Both the position numbers and the translations under genes were made by a program. The notes beneath the pieces are model-generated. The model searched no databases. It was given only the letters and a program-made list of their open reading frames with translations, and was not told the origin of the DNA. Positions 13,457-25,317 of a stretch of 64,000 bases of DNA are shown in pieces (position 1 is the stretch's first letter; each line of letters opens with the position of its first letter). Location of the stretch: contig NC_089177.1 of assembly GCF_947507565.1 (NCBI RefSeq), forward strand, positions 3,470,648 to 3,534,647, written 5' to 3'. This stretch comes from Oscarella lobularis (lineage: Eukaryota; Porifera; Homoscleromorpha; Homosclerophorida; Oscarellidae).

Positions 13457-15562
13457 ATGGATTCTATTTTTCACGAGACGGTGAAGCTCAAACGGGTCGT
13501 TTTCTTTTCGATTCTGTGACTCGATGCATGACTTTCAGCAAGAGGGATCTCTTTGCGCGCAGCACTGTCTCAATTCTTTAGTCCAAGGTCTGAAACGAAT
13601 AGGGCCCCCCTCCCTCGGACTTCTCGCGAACGATTCACTCTCGCCAGGGCCCTACTTCACCGCCGTCGACCTCGGAAACATAGCGAGGGACCTCGACGAA
13701 GAAGAACGACAACGAATGGCGGAAGGCGACGTCGAATCGGAGGAATACCAGAAATTTCTTCGCGTACGCATCCGGGAGGTCAACGAAGGAAATCACACGA
13801 AGAAAAACGTTCATTCTCCAGGAACCGTCTCATAACGTAGACGACAGCGGATTCTTTTCCGTGCAAGTACTAAGTCAAGCGTTGGCCGTCTGGAATCTTC
13901 AACTCATTCCCTACAACAGCCAAGAGGCACAAACAGCTCGAGAAAATCCTCTGTATGCGTGTAGTAGAGTGCGCTAGGCCTTCCATCGTTATACAATTTT
14001 TTCATCCTTTTTTTTTTCTTGGGGATTGACAGTACGGAAAAGGCATTCATCTGCAATCTCCAAGAGCACTGGCTCGCCGTGCGGAAACTCGGAAGGCAGG
14101 TGGTATGGGGGTTATTTGAAGGATTTTAATAGTTGATTTGATATGTCTGCCTCGCGCGCGGTTCAACACCTGATCGGATTTAACTTTAAAGGTGTTCATA
14201 TAATTGCGGTTAGAGGAAACTCTTAATTAATTACGCGAGTTAAAGTGATTAGTGGAGGATGAGATCATCCGTTAGCTAGGATCACGAACGAGATAAGGTT
14301 TCCCGTGTTTGCCCAGGTGCATGTTTTTGAAAGTGAACTGGCGTGGTTCGGTTCCAACTACGTATATTGGCGTTGACCGCTGTGTAAACCCGAAATTATC
14401 TCATTGAATTGCTCAATTTGAACCCCCATGATGATGGTTATGCTAAAGGGGGGTTCTGATTGTCTAAGCGCTCTTTAGTGTCTCGCCTTGCACTCTTCTC
14501 TTAAATTGAGGGCTGCAGTTGTTAATTAATTCGTACGAGGGCGGCGTGGACGAGTTCCTTTACCAATGGGGGGGATTTGTTTTTTCCCCTCAGTGGTTCA
14601 ATCTCAATTCTTTGCTTTCTGGACCGGAGTTGCTGTCGAATACCTACCTGGGCTTATTTCTTGCTCAACTTCAGAATGAAGGTCGGATAAAAGAGCGTCT
14701 CGTTCTCGAACAAACAATAACGTTTTCCCTTGCCTCTGTGTCTCTTCCCCTATCAAGGCTATTCTATATTTGTAGTGAGAGGAGACTTGCCTCCTTGTGA
14801 AGCAGACACCGTTCTATCTGTAACGGAAGCAGTGCAAACAGTTCAACCATACGTTCTAGGAGGCGACGACGACGATGACGATGACGAGGGTCTCGATCGT
14901 TCTTCAAGACGTAGACATCGACGTGGTCATCATCATAACAGACAGTATCAGTCAGAAATCATCTAACCGCCTTATCTTTTAGCCAGGGAAGAGTTGGACG
15001 TCGAGAACGACGCCGCATTGAAGAAAGCAATCGAGTTAAGTTTATTAAAAGATGGCGACGACGGCGCTAACCAGGCATACAAAGAGAAGGACGAGGAAGA
15101 GGAGGCTGAATTGCGAAAAGCTATTGCGTTGAGTTTAGAAACGCCGCTAACGCCCAAGGACGAAAGCAAAGAGACTTCACCGGAGCTTCTTAGTCCTAAA
15201 GCTGTTTCTGACGCGCTCGAGGCTGCTGTGAGAAGCGGTGAAATTAGACTAGACTAAGATATAGGGTTACAAAGGGACTCCTTTCTGTAGTGTCCAGTCC
15301 CACTGCTTTAGACGATGCTTACGTCGTTCATTCGCTTTCGGGTGACAGTGATAATAACGACGACGACGTTTTGAGCGCTGAAGAGACAAAGGACGACGAA
15401 GGAGTAGTAAGCGTTTCTAGGATTACAAGGCAAGGTGAGCCTCCTAGACATTCATTAACGAACGCGTTGGTTCCTTTTATTAGTTTTGTTCCTATAGTAT
15501 CGGAGATGACGGAGGAAGAGATGATGGAAATGGCCTTGAAACTGTCTCAGGATCCTCAATGA
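13457..15562 (+). CDS. ATXN3: Ataxin-3, Josephin-type deubiquitinase
   Basis: This cysteine protease trims ubiquitin chains. Exon 1 (13457-13480) encodes MDSIFHET and joins at 13539 to QEGSLCAQHCLN. Assembled in order, the Josephin domain keeps Q9, C14, H119 (NLQEHW) and N134 (WFNLNS) at the same residue numbers as the human protein. After the Josephin domain comes a linker with seven aspartates and an Arg/His-rich patch. Then come two ubiquitin-interacting motifs, DAALKKAIELSLL and EAELRKAIALSLE (about 15010-15150). A third UIM-like helix, EEEMMEMALKLS, lies at the C terminus. The predicted length is about 380-396 residues. There is no polyglutamine tract. The intron before the 14571 exon is about 460 bp, long for this locus. 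A further small intron around 15435-15483 is possible. Introns were placed by eye. Confidence 0.93.
14420..14456. other. Intronic hairpin inside ATXN3 with box-C-like loop
   Basis: GAACCCCC (14420-14427) pairs perfectly with GGGGGTTC (14449-14456) around a 21-nt loop that begins ATGATGA, like a box C/D snoRNA C box. CTGA follows just after the stem. It lies in the longest ATXN3 intron. There is no proof that it is an RNA gene. Confidence 0.25.
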
Positions 15563-16876
15563 CAATGATCGGCCATGCAAACCGGTCTGCACGTATTGTT
15601 GTGATAGTGTACAGTAGAAGCTGATGGACTTACTCTAGCTCCCAATTAGTGTATGTATATTGAGTTGCGCATTTGGTCTGAAAGTTTGCTCTGTGCTATC
15701 GAAGATTCTGTTGCTGACACTTCACGAAGCTTGGCGTTAGAGATAATTTAGTGCGCAGCTGTTGCGCACTGTTCGGTTCCGCCATCAGTAAAGGGGTTTT
15801 TCTATATTTGGCTCAGACGTTTGTGGAGCTCTTGCTAACGCGTTCTTATGTAGATGTAGATGTAGAGATGGCTCTGAACGTCCTCTGTAATGCAGACAAC
15901 GATCGCTACGTCCTGCTCATATGAAAAACTTTCTGCTATTTTTCTAAACGGCCTAATACATACAAAAATCTCGGTTATGCTTTATGTTGCAAAACAGTAA
16001 GCCTGTAAGATGACGCATTTTACGCAACTATTTCAATCTTTTGTCATAGTAAGTGGTTCTATCTGGTTGACGTCTAATCAGGTCACAGGAAAAATTTCTA
16101 GTGCAGCCGCGTCACCGTGAGACGGTCAGTTTCCAGCTGACGCGTACGGCATTTGTGAGGTTACTTGTTTTTGTGGCAGGGTTGGTTGTTTGCGCGAAGC
16201 CCGTTTTTTTACGCGATACTGCACCAGTCACGGAATGCGTAGTCAGGCGTGGTCGGCTAACGTGATGCGAGACTGTGGCCTTAGTCAATAAGGTTTCGCA
16301 GTCTCCGTTTATCATCTGTTGTGTTCGCAACGTACACAGACCCCGTACGCATTGAGCAGTGTCTTCCGGCAGGTTACTCCGAAATTTGGTTCTTTATCTA
16401 TACTGCGCTAACAATAGCTGACTCAAGTCTGGCACGCATGCATGATGAATCGAACTACGTCCGGTCACGTCATGCAAACATCCAATCCAATCTTTATAAA
16501 CGAGCGGAGGAAAAGCGCGGTTTTTTGGAGTCAATCGAGTCTCCGAGTTGACCTTTACTGACGGACGAGTAAGGACGGCGCGGACACTCTAGTTAGGCAA
16601 TTAATTTAATGCATAAAATTATTTTAGTAGCCACATATAGAACGGCTATAAAACGAGTCGGTTCTTGAGAGATGCGTCACAGACCTTGGATCGGTAATCG
16701 GAAGCTTACATCCGAGTGACTGCATGATCGTCGTCTTCTCTGTGTTTAGGTTACCGTTTCACCGCTGACCAGTCATTCGATATCGTCGACTCTACCCATT
16801 TGGTCGCAGCTGTTGTTTCGACTTCAGGCACATACAGGTGAGTCCTGAAATAGCTTAGGTATCACCAAACTCTCAG
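15563..16876. other. Gene-poor stretch between ATXN3 and the scaffold gap
   Basis: I see no convincing complete gene here. It contains the presumed ATXN3 3' UTR. A perfect 8-bp stem hairpin lies at 15750-15770 (AGTGCGCA, 5-nt loop, TGCGCACT), and a short TAGATG repeat lies near 15853-15872. Two similar TATA-like strings sit about 155 bp apart: TTATAAACGAG near 16494 and CTATAAAACGAG near 16648. A possible spliced exon follows near 16750-16841, flanked by TTTAG and GTGAGT. Its open frame (about 30 codons) matches nothing I recognise and does not resemble the missing BOP1 N terminus. Confidence 0.35.
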
Positions 16877-17076
16877 NNNNNNNNNNNNNNNNNNNNNNNN
16901 NNNNNNNNNNNNNNNNNNNNNNNNNNNNNNNNNNNNNNNNNNNNNNNNNNNNNNNNNNNNNNNNNNNNNNNNNNNNNNNNNNNNNNNNNNNNNNNNNNNN
17001 NNNNNNNNNNNNNNNNNNNNNNNNNNNNNNNNNNNNNNNNNNNNNNNNNNNNNNNNNNNNNNNNNNNNNNNNNNNN
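16877..17076. other. Assembly gap, 200 N
   Basis: The run is exactly 200 N, which suggests a placeholder length. BOP1 downstream lacks its first roughly 400 residues, and no matching exons lie to the left. The real missing sequence should therefore exceed 1.2 kb, or the join is wrong. Confidence 0.95.
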
Positions 17077-18848
17077 GATAGAAATGCGTGTACCTAGTTA
17101 AATATTGATCCCGACGACTTGATTCCCAAATTACCTAAACCCAAAGACTTGCATCCATTCCCTACATCAGAATCGATAGTAAGATCTGCTGGGAAGAGGT
17201 CAACTTTCTCTTTTGATACGCGATTCTCGTAGATATATGAAGGTCATAGTAGTTTAGTACGAAGCATTAGCCTTAGTCCCACAGGCCAGTGGCTCGTTTC
17301 CGGTCAGTCAAGCAATCTCTCCCCATTCGCTGCTTTAATTAAAAAATTTTCATTTCGAGGTGGGGACGATTGTACGGTGAAATTTTGGGAAGTCGACACT
17401 GGGCGATGTACAAAGACAATAGAAACGGATTTCAAGGTGTACAGCGTTGCGTGGTGCCCCAATCCGTCGGCAATGCTCGTTGCCGTAGCCTGGTTAGCTG
17501 AAATTACTAGTATTATGATTGCGATAACAACTCGCTGTTCGCCGTAGTGAGAACGATTTGATCGTTATTAATCCTTCGATTGGTAATGCTAATCTTTGTT
17601 CGTCGACGGACGTTTTGCTCTCCTCTTATAAGGATAATGATGACGAAGGTAGGTAATTGAAAGGGGAAGTGCACGTGGAAGAGTTTCACGTTTTTTTAGA
17701 CTCTTCTCTGATTCAATGGACTTCGTGCAGCGGAAAGGAATTCGAAAAAGGCTTTCGTATAAGAATTCAACACAAACACGTTTGAAAAATGCGGACTCCG
17801 ATCACGTGAAATTATTTCTTGTCTTTTTGAAGGGTTTGAAGCAGGTGACTTGGCATGGAAAAGGAGACTACTTTGCCACTGTCATGCCAGATGGTTCTAT
17901 TGTTATAATGGCTTTATGGGAACTGTTTTTTTATTCTTTATTAGGCGGTCACGCTTCTGTATTGATTCATCAGCTATCGAAGCGAAAATCTCAGGTGAGT
18001 CAACTCGGGGAAACTAGTTTTATCTTCCAATTTGTTTTGGACAAGAATCCGTTGAAAAAAATCAAGGGAAAAGTCCAAAAAGTCCTCTTTCATCCGACTC
18101 ATCCCCACTTCCTTGTTGCTGTACGTAAAAACAAAAAGATTCCTTCGTACGCGCGACGCGCATAGATCGCATTGTCTCTAGACTCAACAATACGTTCGAA
18201 TCTATAACTTGGTAAAGCAGGAATTGACTAAGAAACTCGTCACTGGGGTGAAGTGGATTTCCAGTATGGACGTTCACCCGAAAGGTTTTCCTACGAGTCG
18301 ATCATAACACAGCAATTCAGCCTAAATTTCCTGTGACAGGCGACAACGTCATTATCGGAAGTTACGACCAGCGCTTGTGTTGGTTCGACTTGGACTTGTC
18401 TTCTATGCCGTATAAAACTTTGCGGTAGATTTGGACCTAGAAATTGAGCGAATAGTACTTATTCGTTTATTTAGTCATCACAAGAAGGCCGTGCGACAAG
18501 TTTCTTATCATCGTCGCTATCCTCTTTTTGCTTCTGCAAGCGACGACGGCACCGTGGTGATTTTTCACGGAATGGTCTACAGGTCAGTCTGCTATTACAA
18601 GATACAGGTGTGGACTGTGTGTTAGGAGACTTTCTCTAGCGATCTGATGCAAAATCCTCTTATTGTACCTGTGAAAATCCTGCGCGGTCACAAGATAGTA
18701 GATCAATTAGGTACATTGTGTTCTACTGTACCATATAAATGGCTCTACTCTCTTTCTTTCTCTAGGAGTTTTGGATTGCTTGTTTCATCCTTCTCAGCCG
18801 TGGATTTTTACTGCAGGAGCAGACAAAATTATCAGACTTTTTACTTAG
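17077..18848 (+). CDS. BOP1: Ribosome biogenesis protein BOP1 (3' part; N terminus lost in gap)
   Basis: BOP1 (yeast Erb1) acts with PES1 and WDR12 in the nucleolus for 5.8S/28S rRNA maturation of the 60S subunit. The visible exons encode the conserved [17 protein letters not shown] phrase followed by the WD-repeat propeller: [103 protein letters not shown], and the ending [16 protein letters not shown] followed by TAG at 18846-18848. Thirteen or so short exons are visible. At the gap edge the frame is disturbed. EMRV is encoded at 17081-17092, and the expected next residues NIDPDD restart at 17101 in another frame after eight extra bases. This is probably an assembly-edge error. The first ~400 residues are missing. 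Confidence 0.93.
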
Positions 18849-18987
18849 TTTAGAAATGTAAACACGAGTCAGATACATGTATCTATCCGGGGCTCGCTTC
18901 CCCCACTGCGCAGCGCAGCCAACGCGACCCAATCTCTGTTCGGGATTCCTTCGCTGTCGCTCCGAATAGGGCGCATCTACGACGAGC

Positions 18988-21900
18988 ATGGAAACAGGTG
19001 ACCGCTTCGAGACGGAGACGGTTCATCGTGACGACAATCGCTTTTGTAGACGTTTGCCGCGTTTGTCGAGCGGGCGGAACGGCCGAACGACCTCTATACC
19101 ATCCGTGCGTGTGCAAAGGCAGCATAAAACACATTCATCAAGACTGGTAAGCAGCGGCTTTTCGAGGGGGCGTGACTCTTTGGTATCATTCGTCTCGCGC
19201 GACAGCCTCGTTCTCTGGCTAAGACACAGCCGAAAAGAGTAAGAAATAAAAGAAGTAGTCGACTTGTTGTCGTGTTTTCACATAAATCGACGTCTAGATA
19301 CTGCGAACTATGCAAACACCGATTCTCCTTTCGACCAAGTATACGGGAACAGAGAGTCGATTTATTTTTTGCAATATTAGAATTTCTAGTCTACGCTGAG
19401 AACATGCCGTCGCGATTGCCCGTCACGGACGTGGTGAAGGGCTTCGCGAAAGTTACGAAAGTGTTCCTGCGATTTTGGCTCCATTATATGATTGTGATTG
19501 TCGCCTGGCTCGGCGTCGTTCCGCTTACCGCCTGTACAAAAACGCCATAATTTAAAAAAAATTCATTTATTCGTACTATTTCCAGGGAGAGTATATAAGA
19601 ATTTATTTGGAGGCAATCTAGCGTCTGTATTGACTGTCACAATGGATTTATTTTCCACGTGAAAAAATCGTCCCAGAGAAACGTATTCTTCAATTTTTTT
19701 ATTAATCTCTTTAGGAATAACATATTGGGCGACTGCGTGAAGGGCTGTTTGGTGGTCGCCTGCACGCTGTGCGCCTTTATCAGCTTGGTTTGGCTTAGGG
19801 AACAGATTCTCCAGGGTGGCGGACCTCAGTGGATGGCGCAAGGCGCTCGCGAGCCTATAGGCGCCGATCCGCGCTTGATCGAACAGAATCGTCAATGGGT
19901 TATGCAGAATCGCGTGCAGATGGGAGATGACGCCGCTGGGGCTCCTATCGCGGATGCTGAAGCGCTGATAGAGTACGGTGACGACGCGGAGGAGGAGGAG
20001 GGACGAGAGAGAAGAGAGGAGGAGGTGGAAGCTAGTGAGGAAGAGGAGGAAGAAGACGAAGAGGAAGTTGGCGAAGAAGAAGAAGAGGAAGAGGAGGAAG
20101 AGGAAGAGGAGGAGGAGGAGGAGGAGGAGGAGGAGGAAAATGAGGAAAATAATGATCAAGTTGAAGAACGTGCTGGAGGTCATGAAAACGAAAGGGGAGA
20201 AGGTCTTGCTCGCGAGCCTTTAAACGAAAATGAAGACGGTGGCGATGGAGATGGTAATAAATAATTAAATAGAAAAAATCGCGATTCGAGATTTCAAGTG
20301 TTTTTCCATAGGTGCTGTTCCCTGGAATCCCATGGATCTTGATAGGGCAGCAGACGAATTAACTTGGGAAAGAGTACGCCTATAATTCGTAGCATCAACT
20401 ATAGATATTGGCTTTCATTTAGATGCTTGGCTTGGACGGATCTCTTGCCTTTCTGGTATAGATATTGTCTATCTATCTATCTATGTATCAAATATTTCTT
20501 TCTTTTCCTCAGGAGCACGTTTTTTGGGTGATATCATTAAATACGACATTTATTCTTCTCTTTGGTGAGCAGAGTTGTCTGTTCAGTTATGAGAAACTGA
20601 GTCACTTTGTACGCAGCCTTCGTTCCGTATCATGCTGGCCGCCTTCTTCTATCTTGGAGCCCGATCTTAGAGAATGCAGTAAAAAACAAACGATTGCTAA
20701 CTAAATGAATAAGTGCGACGATTTTCTAGAGCCAAGCGAGTCAGTTCAGGGGACTCGTTTTTACTCTAACCGGATATCTGTCTGTTGGCTTTTCTTTATT
20801 TCTTTGCTACGTACGTGAGAGAGAGAGAGAGAGAGCAAATGTTTTCATTTATTGACTATTTGACTACGTTAGGTCGGTCTGAGCCTGTTCAACACGCCCC
20901 GATTGCAACGAATCCTCGGAATTCTATACGCAATAATCAAGGTAATTCAATAGAAATTTTTGTACCGATTTCAGTATACTGGGCCAAGGTGTGTCTTCTA
21001 ATGATGGTCGAAGTGGGCATTTTTCCCAGTGTTTGTGGTTGGTGGATCGACATTTGTTCACTGGTATCGTAAAAATCGATATTTTTGCTACCAAAGCCTT
21101 CAGCAGACTTTCTTCCTCAGGATTTCTTTAGCCATTCATTAAAAGAAAGGCTAGACATATTCAGAGCAGCACCAGGTATGCGAATAAATCTTGCTGCCTC
21201 TAAAATCGAATAAAACGGCGTAGGGACGACCATGTTTTTGCACTGGATGGTGGGAATGGTCTACATCTTCTATTTCGCGTCGTTTGTTGTGCTAGTCCGC
21301 GAGGTATTGCACGCGCCTGCAACTGGGCTCCCTTTCCCCGCAGCACGCGTCTTTTTTTCTCAGATAATTCGACCGGGTGTCCTCTGGTTCTTACGCAATC
21401 TCAACGATCCCGATTTTCATCCCGTTCAAGAGGTGAGTAGATTGACTCGTTGCAATAAGAAAAAAAAACACGGGGCTCTACGGTTTGAGTAGATGATTCA
21501 ATTGCCGGTCTATCGTCACGCTCGACGTTTTCTTCTTTCATCGGTAGATATGTCGATAGAGATGGCTCTCAGTTTTGACTAATGTCTCTAGATAATTTTC
21601 GGCATGGCTATTCTGATCATTGTCTGGGTTCCGGCGCGGCTCATTTCGACTCTTTTTCCGGGTTTCCTGCCTTACATTGTCAACAGATCAAGGTAAGGGG
21701 GGAGAAACTCAACTGCGAATTTTTTTCCTCTTTGAACGCGACGCTTCAGCGATTCGCCTATGAGCGAATTGTCGCTCGAGCTAATTCTTCTCCAAGTCAT
21801 TCTTCCCGCCATTCTCGAACAGAAGCACACGCGTTCGGTGATTAAAGCCGTCATCGAGTATTGGATCCTCGCGATGGCTCGTCTTCTGTTAGTCAAAGAA

Positions 21901-23513
21901 GAAGAGAAAAGGTCGAGATTTGCGCATAATAGTCTTTTTTTCTTCCCCCCCGCGCAGATCCCTCGAATCGTACTTGCTCGGCAAGAAAGCACCAAACGTG
22001 AGTCTCAAGAAACGCTCGCTTCCTCCCCCAACACGATTTTTCACTGAAGCAGGCCACTCAGCCGAATGAGAACGATGCTGAAGACCCCCAGCCTGCCGTC
22101 GACGTCGACGGGGGCGATGGCGGCGGCGGCGATGGCGGCGGCGGCGATGGCGGCGAAGCTCCAAATCCGCCTGGCCAAGGGCTAGGCGACGATGTCCATG
22201 CTCATTTGGCATTTCAACCGCAGGGGCGCGACTTCGTTGCCTTTGAGCCCTACCAACGTCCTTCTTTTTTTCCTCTAAGGGTAAGTAACTGTAGCAATAG
22301 AGCAGCTAGCTATATAGACAATTTCTTTTCCTGATTTGTTTTCTGACTGCAGGTCGTTTGTCTCGTGACTCTAATGGCCTTATCCTTTGTTGCCGTGAGC
22401 ATGTTCTTGTTGACAGTGCCAGGTGAAGATGACCGTCGAATGGTTTCCTTTTTTTAGTGCGATTTTTATTTTTTTACAGTCGCCTCTGGCCGCATCGTTC
22501 TCCGGCTCTGGTTCGGTCTTTCGAATCTCCACGAAGTCTACACGTCGGCGACCGGACTCTATTTCATTTGGCTCACGACGAGAGTGTGCTGTTCGTTTTG
22601 GGACTGGATTCCGCAAGGAATTCAAGTCGTTCGAGATAACATGGCGTCGTTTCTAATCAAGGTACGTCCCAGCGAGACGAGGCTCGCAGTATAAAAGAAT
22701 ATTTTCCTCCTCGTAAGGCGTCGAAGGTCATCATCGCGTTTCTGCCTCTTGGCATTGCGATTCCATTTCTTATGGGATTCTCCTTTGAACTTGTCTTTGT
22801 CGTTCCTCTTCGCGTTCCTCTGTACCAAAGCCCAGTCTACTTTTTCGTACAGGTAACGGGTGCCTCGATTCGCTTCTCTTTATATTTCTCACACGCGACG
22901 AGTATAGGATTGGGCTGTGGGCATTCTTCTGCTCAAAATTTTTTGCGCGATTGTCATGCTCGGTCAAAATAACCGACTCAAGCAGGTCATAGAACAGGTA
23001 TTTTGAACGTATAAAGGTAAAAAAACGAGAAGGCACGTTGAATTTGCTGCTTTAGGTTTACCAAGATGGCTTTGTCAATTTGAGACTAAGATTCTTGCTG
23101 ACCAAACTTGCCCTTCCTATCCTCACTGTGCTCCTATTGATTCTCTGCGTGCCTTACGTCATTTCGGTGGGCATTCTTCCCATGACCAGTGAGCGCTTTG
23201 CGTGCGTGTATATTTAATTAAACTAATTGAAAATTCAATTTTGTTGCAGAAATATCCGAAGAAGTACAGAATTTCATCTATCGACGAATTTACCCGTATC
23301 TATTCATCGTTTTCGTGCTGACGAGCGTGGTCGCCTTTCACGTCAAGCGACTGGGCAATTTCTTCAGTCACATAAGAAACGATAAGTAGGGGTTCAGCCC
23401 AGCCAGCCAAAAAAAGCGCATCAATAACGCATCTTTGCTTCAGGTATCTCGTAGGAAAGGAGCTTGTCAACTATCAAGGCAACGGTAGCACGGTAAAAGA
23501 GCAACAATCGTAA
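18988..23513 (+). CDS. MARCHF6: E3 ubiquitin ligase MARCHF6 (Doa10/TEB4 family)
   Basis: This is a polytopic ER-membrane RING-CH ligase of ER-associated degradation. Exon 1 is only 10 nt (ATGGAAACAG), joined to DVCRVCRAGGTAERPLYHPC. The RING-CH cysteines and histidine continue through CKGSIKHIHQDC and YCELCKHRF. Conserved landmarks follow: RLPVTDVVKG, WLGVVPLTAC, the Doa10 TD-region phrases CGWWIDICSL and GMVYIFYFASF, RPGVLWFLRNLNDPDF, ELSLELILLQVILPAILEQ, FELVFVVPLRVPL and the C-terminal YLVGKELVNYQ. There are about 14 hydrophobic segments over ~25 short exons. The acidic loop after the second membrane pair is strongly expanded, with an almost pure Glu run near 20080-20150. A second Gly/Asp-rich loop lies at 22105-22160. 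The stop TAA is at 23511-23513. BOP1 ends only 139 bp upstream. Confidence 0.95.
20029..20150 (+). repeat. GAG/GAA repeat coding poly-Glu in MARCHF6
   Basis: The sequence is a near-perfect run of GAG and GAA codons. The synonymous mixing of GAG and GAA suggests expansion followed by drift, or selection for charge. The long reverse-strand frame opposite it is a Leu/Phe-rich shadow. Confidence 0.85.
20817..20835 (+). repeat. GA dinucleotide microsatellite in a MARCHF6 intron
   Basis: This is an uninterrupted (GA)n tract of 19 nt just after a donor site. It is likely length-polymorphic, with no further evidence of function. Confidence 0.8.
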
Positions 23514-23598
23514 AAATCGTTGTCTCCCTATTCGGTTCTATTCTAATAATTTCTTAATCCAAAAGACGTTACGTTTACGTAGGCGTAGTATTTGCGTT

Positions 23599-25317
23599 CT
23601 AATCTAGTCTAGCAAACGAACGTGATGGCTGAGATAGTCGGCAAAATACGCACAGGTTCCCCGCTCCGTGTGCCGTGGCGGCGAACTGCTTTCCGCAGTT
23701 TTCGCACAGAACGATTTTGAGACCGAGATTGTTTTCGGAACGTTTTGCGTACATGTAGGCGATTTCGTCAACGTCTTCAATATTCCACAGCCGGATCATT
23801 TTGTCCTGTGGTGTACGGTACGGGGATAACCACCTATCTTCGTTTACTAAATCGTTTTTCTCACTTTAGAGCTAGATACTATCCAATTGCCGTCGGTTGA
23901 CAGGTCGCAATCAATTACCCAACCTTCGTGGCCCTACGACTTCTATGTCAGAAAATGATTGATTGGTGCGAGTGACTCGCTTTAAGCTTGAGCTTTTCGC
24001 GCGCTGTGTTCGTGTCCCAAACGATGATGGACTCGTCAAAAGAAGCGGAAACGATCATGCTTCCTATATCAAGCCAAATCGCGAAATCATTTTTATTTGC
24101 TTCCGGAAAACGAATACCGTCGGTTGACGTTATGCACGAACTGACATTGCCTTCGTGACCCTTGAATATCATAGGGCCTTCAAGCCTGCAGAAAAAAATA
24201 AGGAGCAAAGCCAAACAGGTTCGCCGTTTCCTCGTACCGGTATCTGCCCGTCGCGATATCCCACAGGAGAACGTTCTTGTCCCAAGACGACGTGCACAGT
24301 TGGCGTCCGTTTGGAGTAAAGCAACACGACGTGACCGCGTTTGTGTGTTTTCTAACGGAGACACGGTCGACGCGGGAAGCCGACTGGAGCGAACGAAGGA
24401 GACCTGAGAGTGAGTTTCGTTCTCGTCATTCGACTGTCCCAAATGCGAGCCGTTCTGTCCATCGACGAGGAAGCGTAGTTGTTTCCCTCCGCTCCAAACC
24501 GGCAGCACGTCACCGTGTTTGTATGGCCTAGAAGTTTTAATCCGTTATGCCTCCGAGACGTTTTTTTCTAGACAACTGCACCTTTGAGGCAGGTCACTAG
24601 TTCGCCGCTATTGATGTCCCAAATATTCAAAGTGCGGTCGTCCCCGGCTGCCATCGCTAGGCGTCCGTCTTCTGACGTGTGGCAGCTGAGTAGTAGTCCG
24701 TTGTGGCAAGCAGACCACTGAATGCGCGACTTTGTTGCTGGAGGGTTGTTTGCCTTTCTAGATTACCATTTCTTTTCCTGTCTCGACGTTCCAGAGTTTG
24801 AGGCTTTTATCCCAGGAAGCGGATGCAATTCTATTTGTAATTTTGATGAAGTGGCACGATGAAACGGATTTCTGGTGGCCGGAAAATCCTTGCAACTGTA
24901 GCCCAGTGTGAGGATCCTGACCCCAGCCAAATAAGATCAACGTTACAACCCCCAAAAGACGAGAGGAATTCCTGACCCAAATTGCGAGAGTTTTATCGTC
25001 GGACGCGGTGAGAATCTTCTCGTCGTCACTGTCGCCGCAAAATTGACAGGAATTGACGGCTTCGTAGTGAGTCTTCATTTCCTTGACTTTGATCTACGGG
25101 CGACAAGACGAAGAAATAAGACGAAAAACAGTCATTCGTCTTTCACACATAAATAGACAACCCCATTACGTCTATGTACATAGGCCAAGCGCTCGTGTCT
25201 CCATTTGACGGGCGAACTGCTGGTCGGCCTGCTATCTATAGGCGAAGACGTCGGCAGCGGAGATTCACCTGTCTCCATCGCGAGCGTTACAATGAATTTT
25301 GTGACGCGCTCGGCCAA
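23599..25317 (-). CDS. WDR88: WD repeat-containing protein 88-like
   Basis: This reverse-strand gene converges on MARCHF6, with 85 bp between stops. Its exons give seven WD units: NSCQFCGDSDDEKILTASDD, SSCHFIKITNRIASASWDKS, SCHTSEDGRLAMAAGDDRTL, VTCCRFGAEGNNYASSSMDR, a unit with CTSSWDKNVLLWDIATGR, SSCITSTDG...SASFDESIIVWD, and IDCDLSTDGNWIVSSS followed by IRLWNIEDVDEI. The C terminus has two CxxC pairs (CENC, CVFC), a possible zinc knuckle that is also present in animal WDR88. The molecular role of WDR88 is unknown; the seven-blade propeller suggests a scaffold. The start at 25317 (MAERVTKF) is chosen as the first ATG. An internal ATG 13 codons later is possible. Exon borders were judged by eye. 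Confidence 0.85.

Noticed and set aside
14335-14365. tRNA B-box-like string GGTTCGGTTCC in the ATXN3 intron
   Set aside because: No acceptor stem, A box or anticodon arm can be built around it.
16112-16330. 72-residue reverse frame before the gap
   Set aside because: There is no recognisable motif, and composition is as expected for noncoding sequence.
19563-20183. 206-residue reverse-strand frame rich in Leu and Phe
   Set aside because: It is the exact antisense of the MARCHF6 poly-Glu exon and its neighbour. Low complexity explains the open frame.
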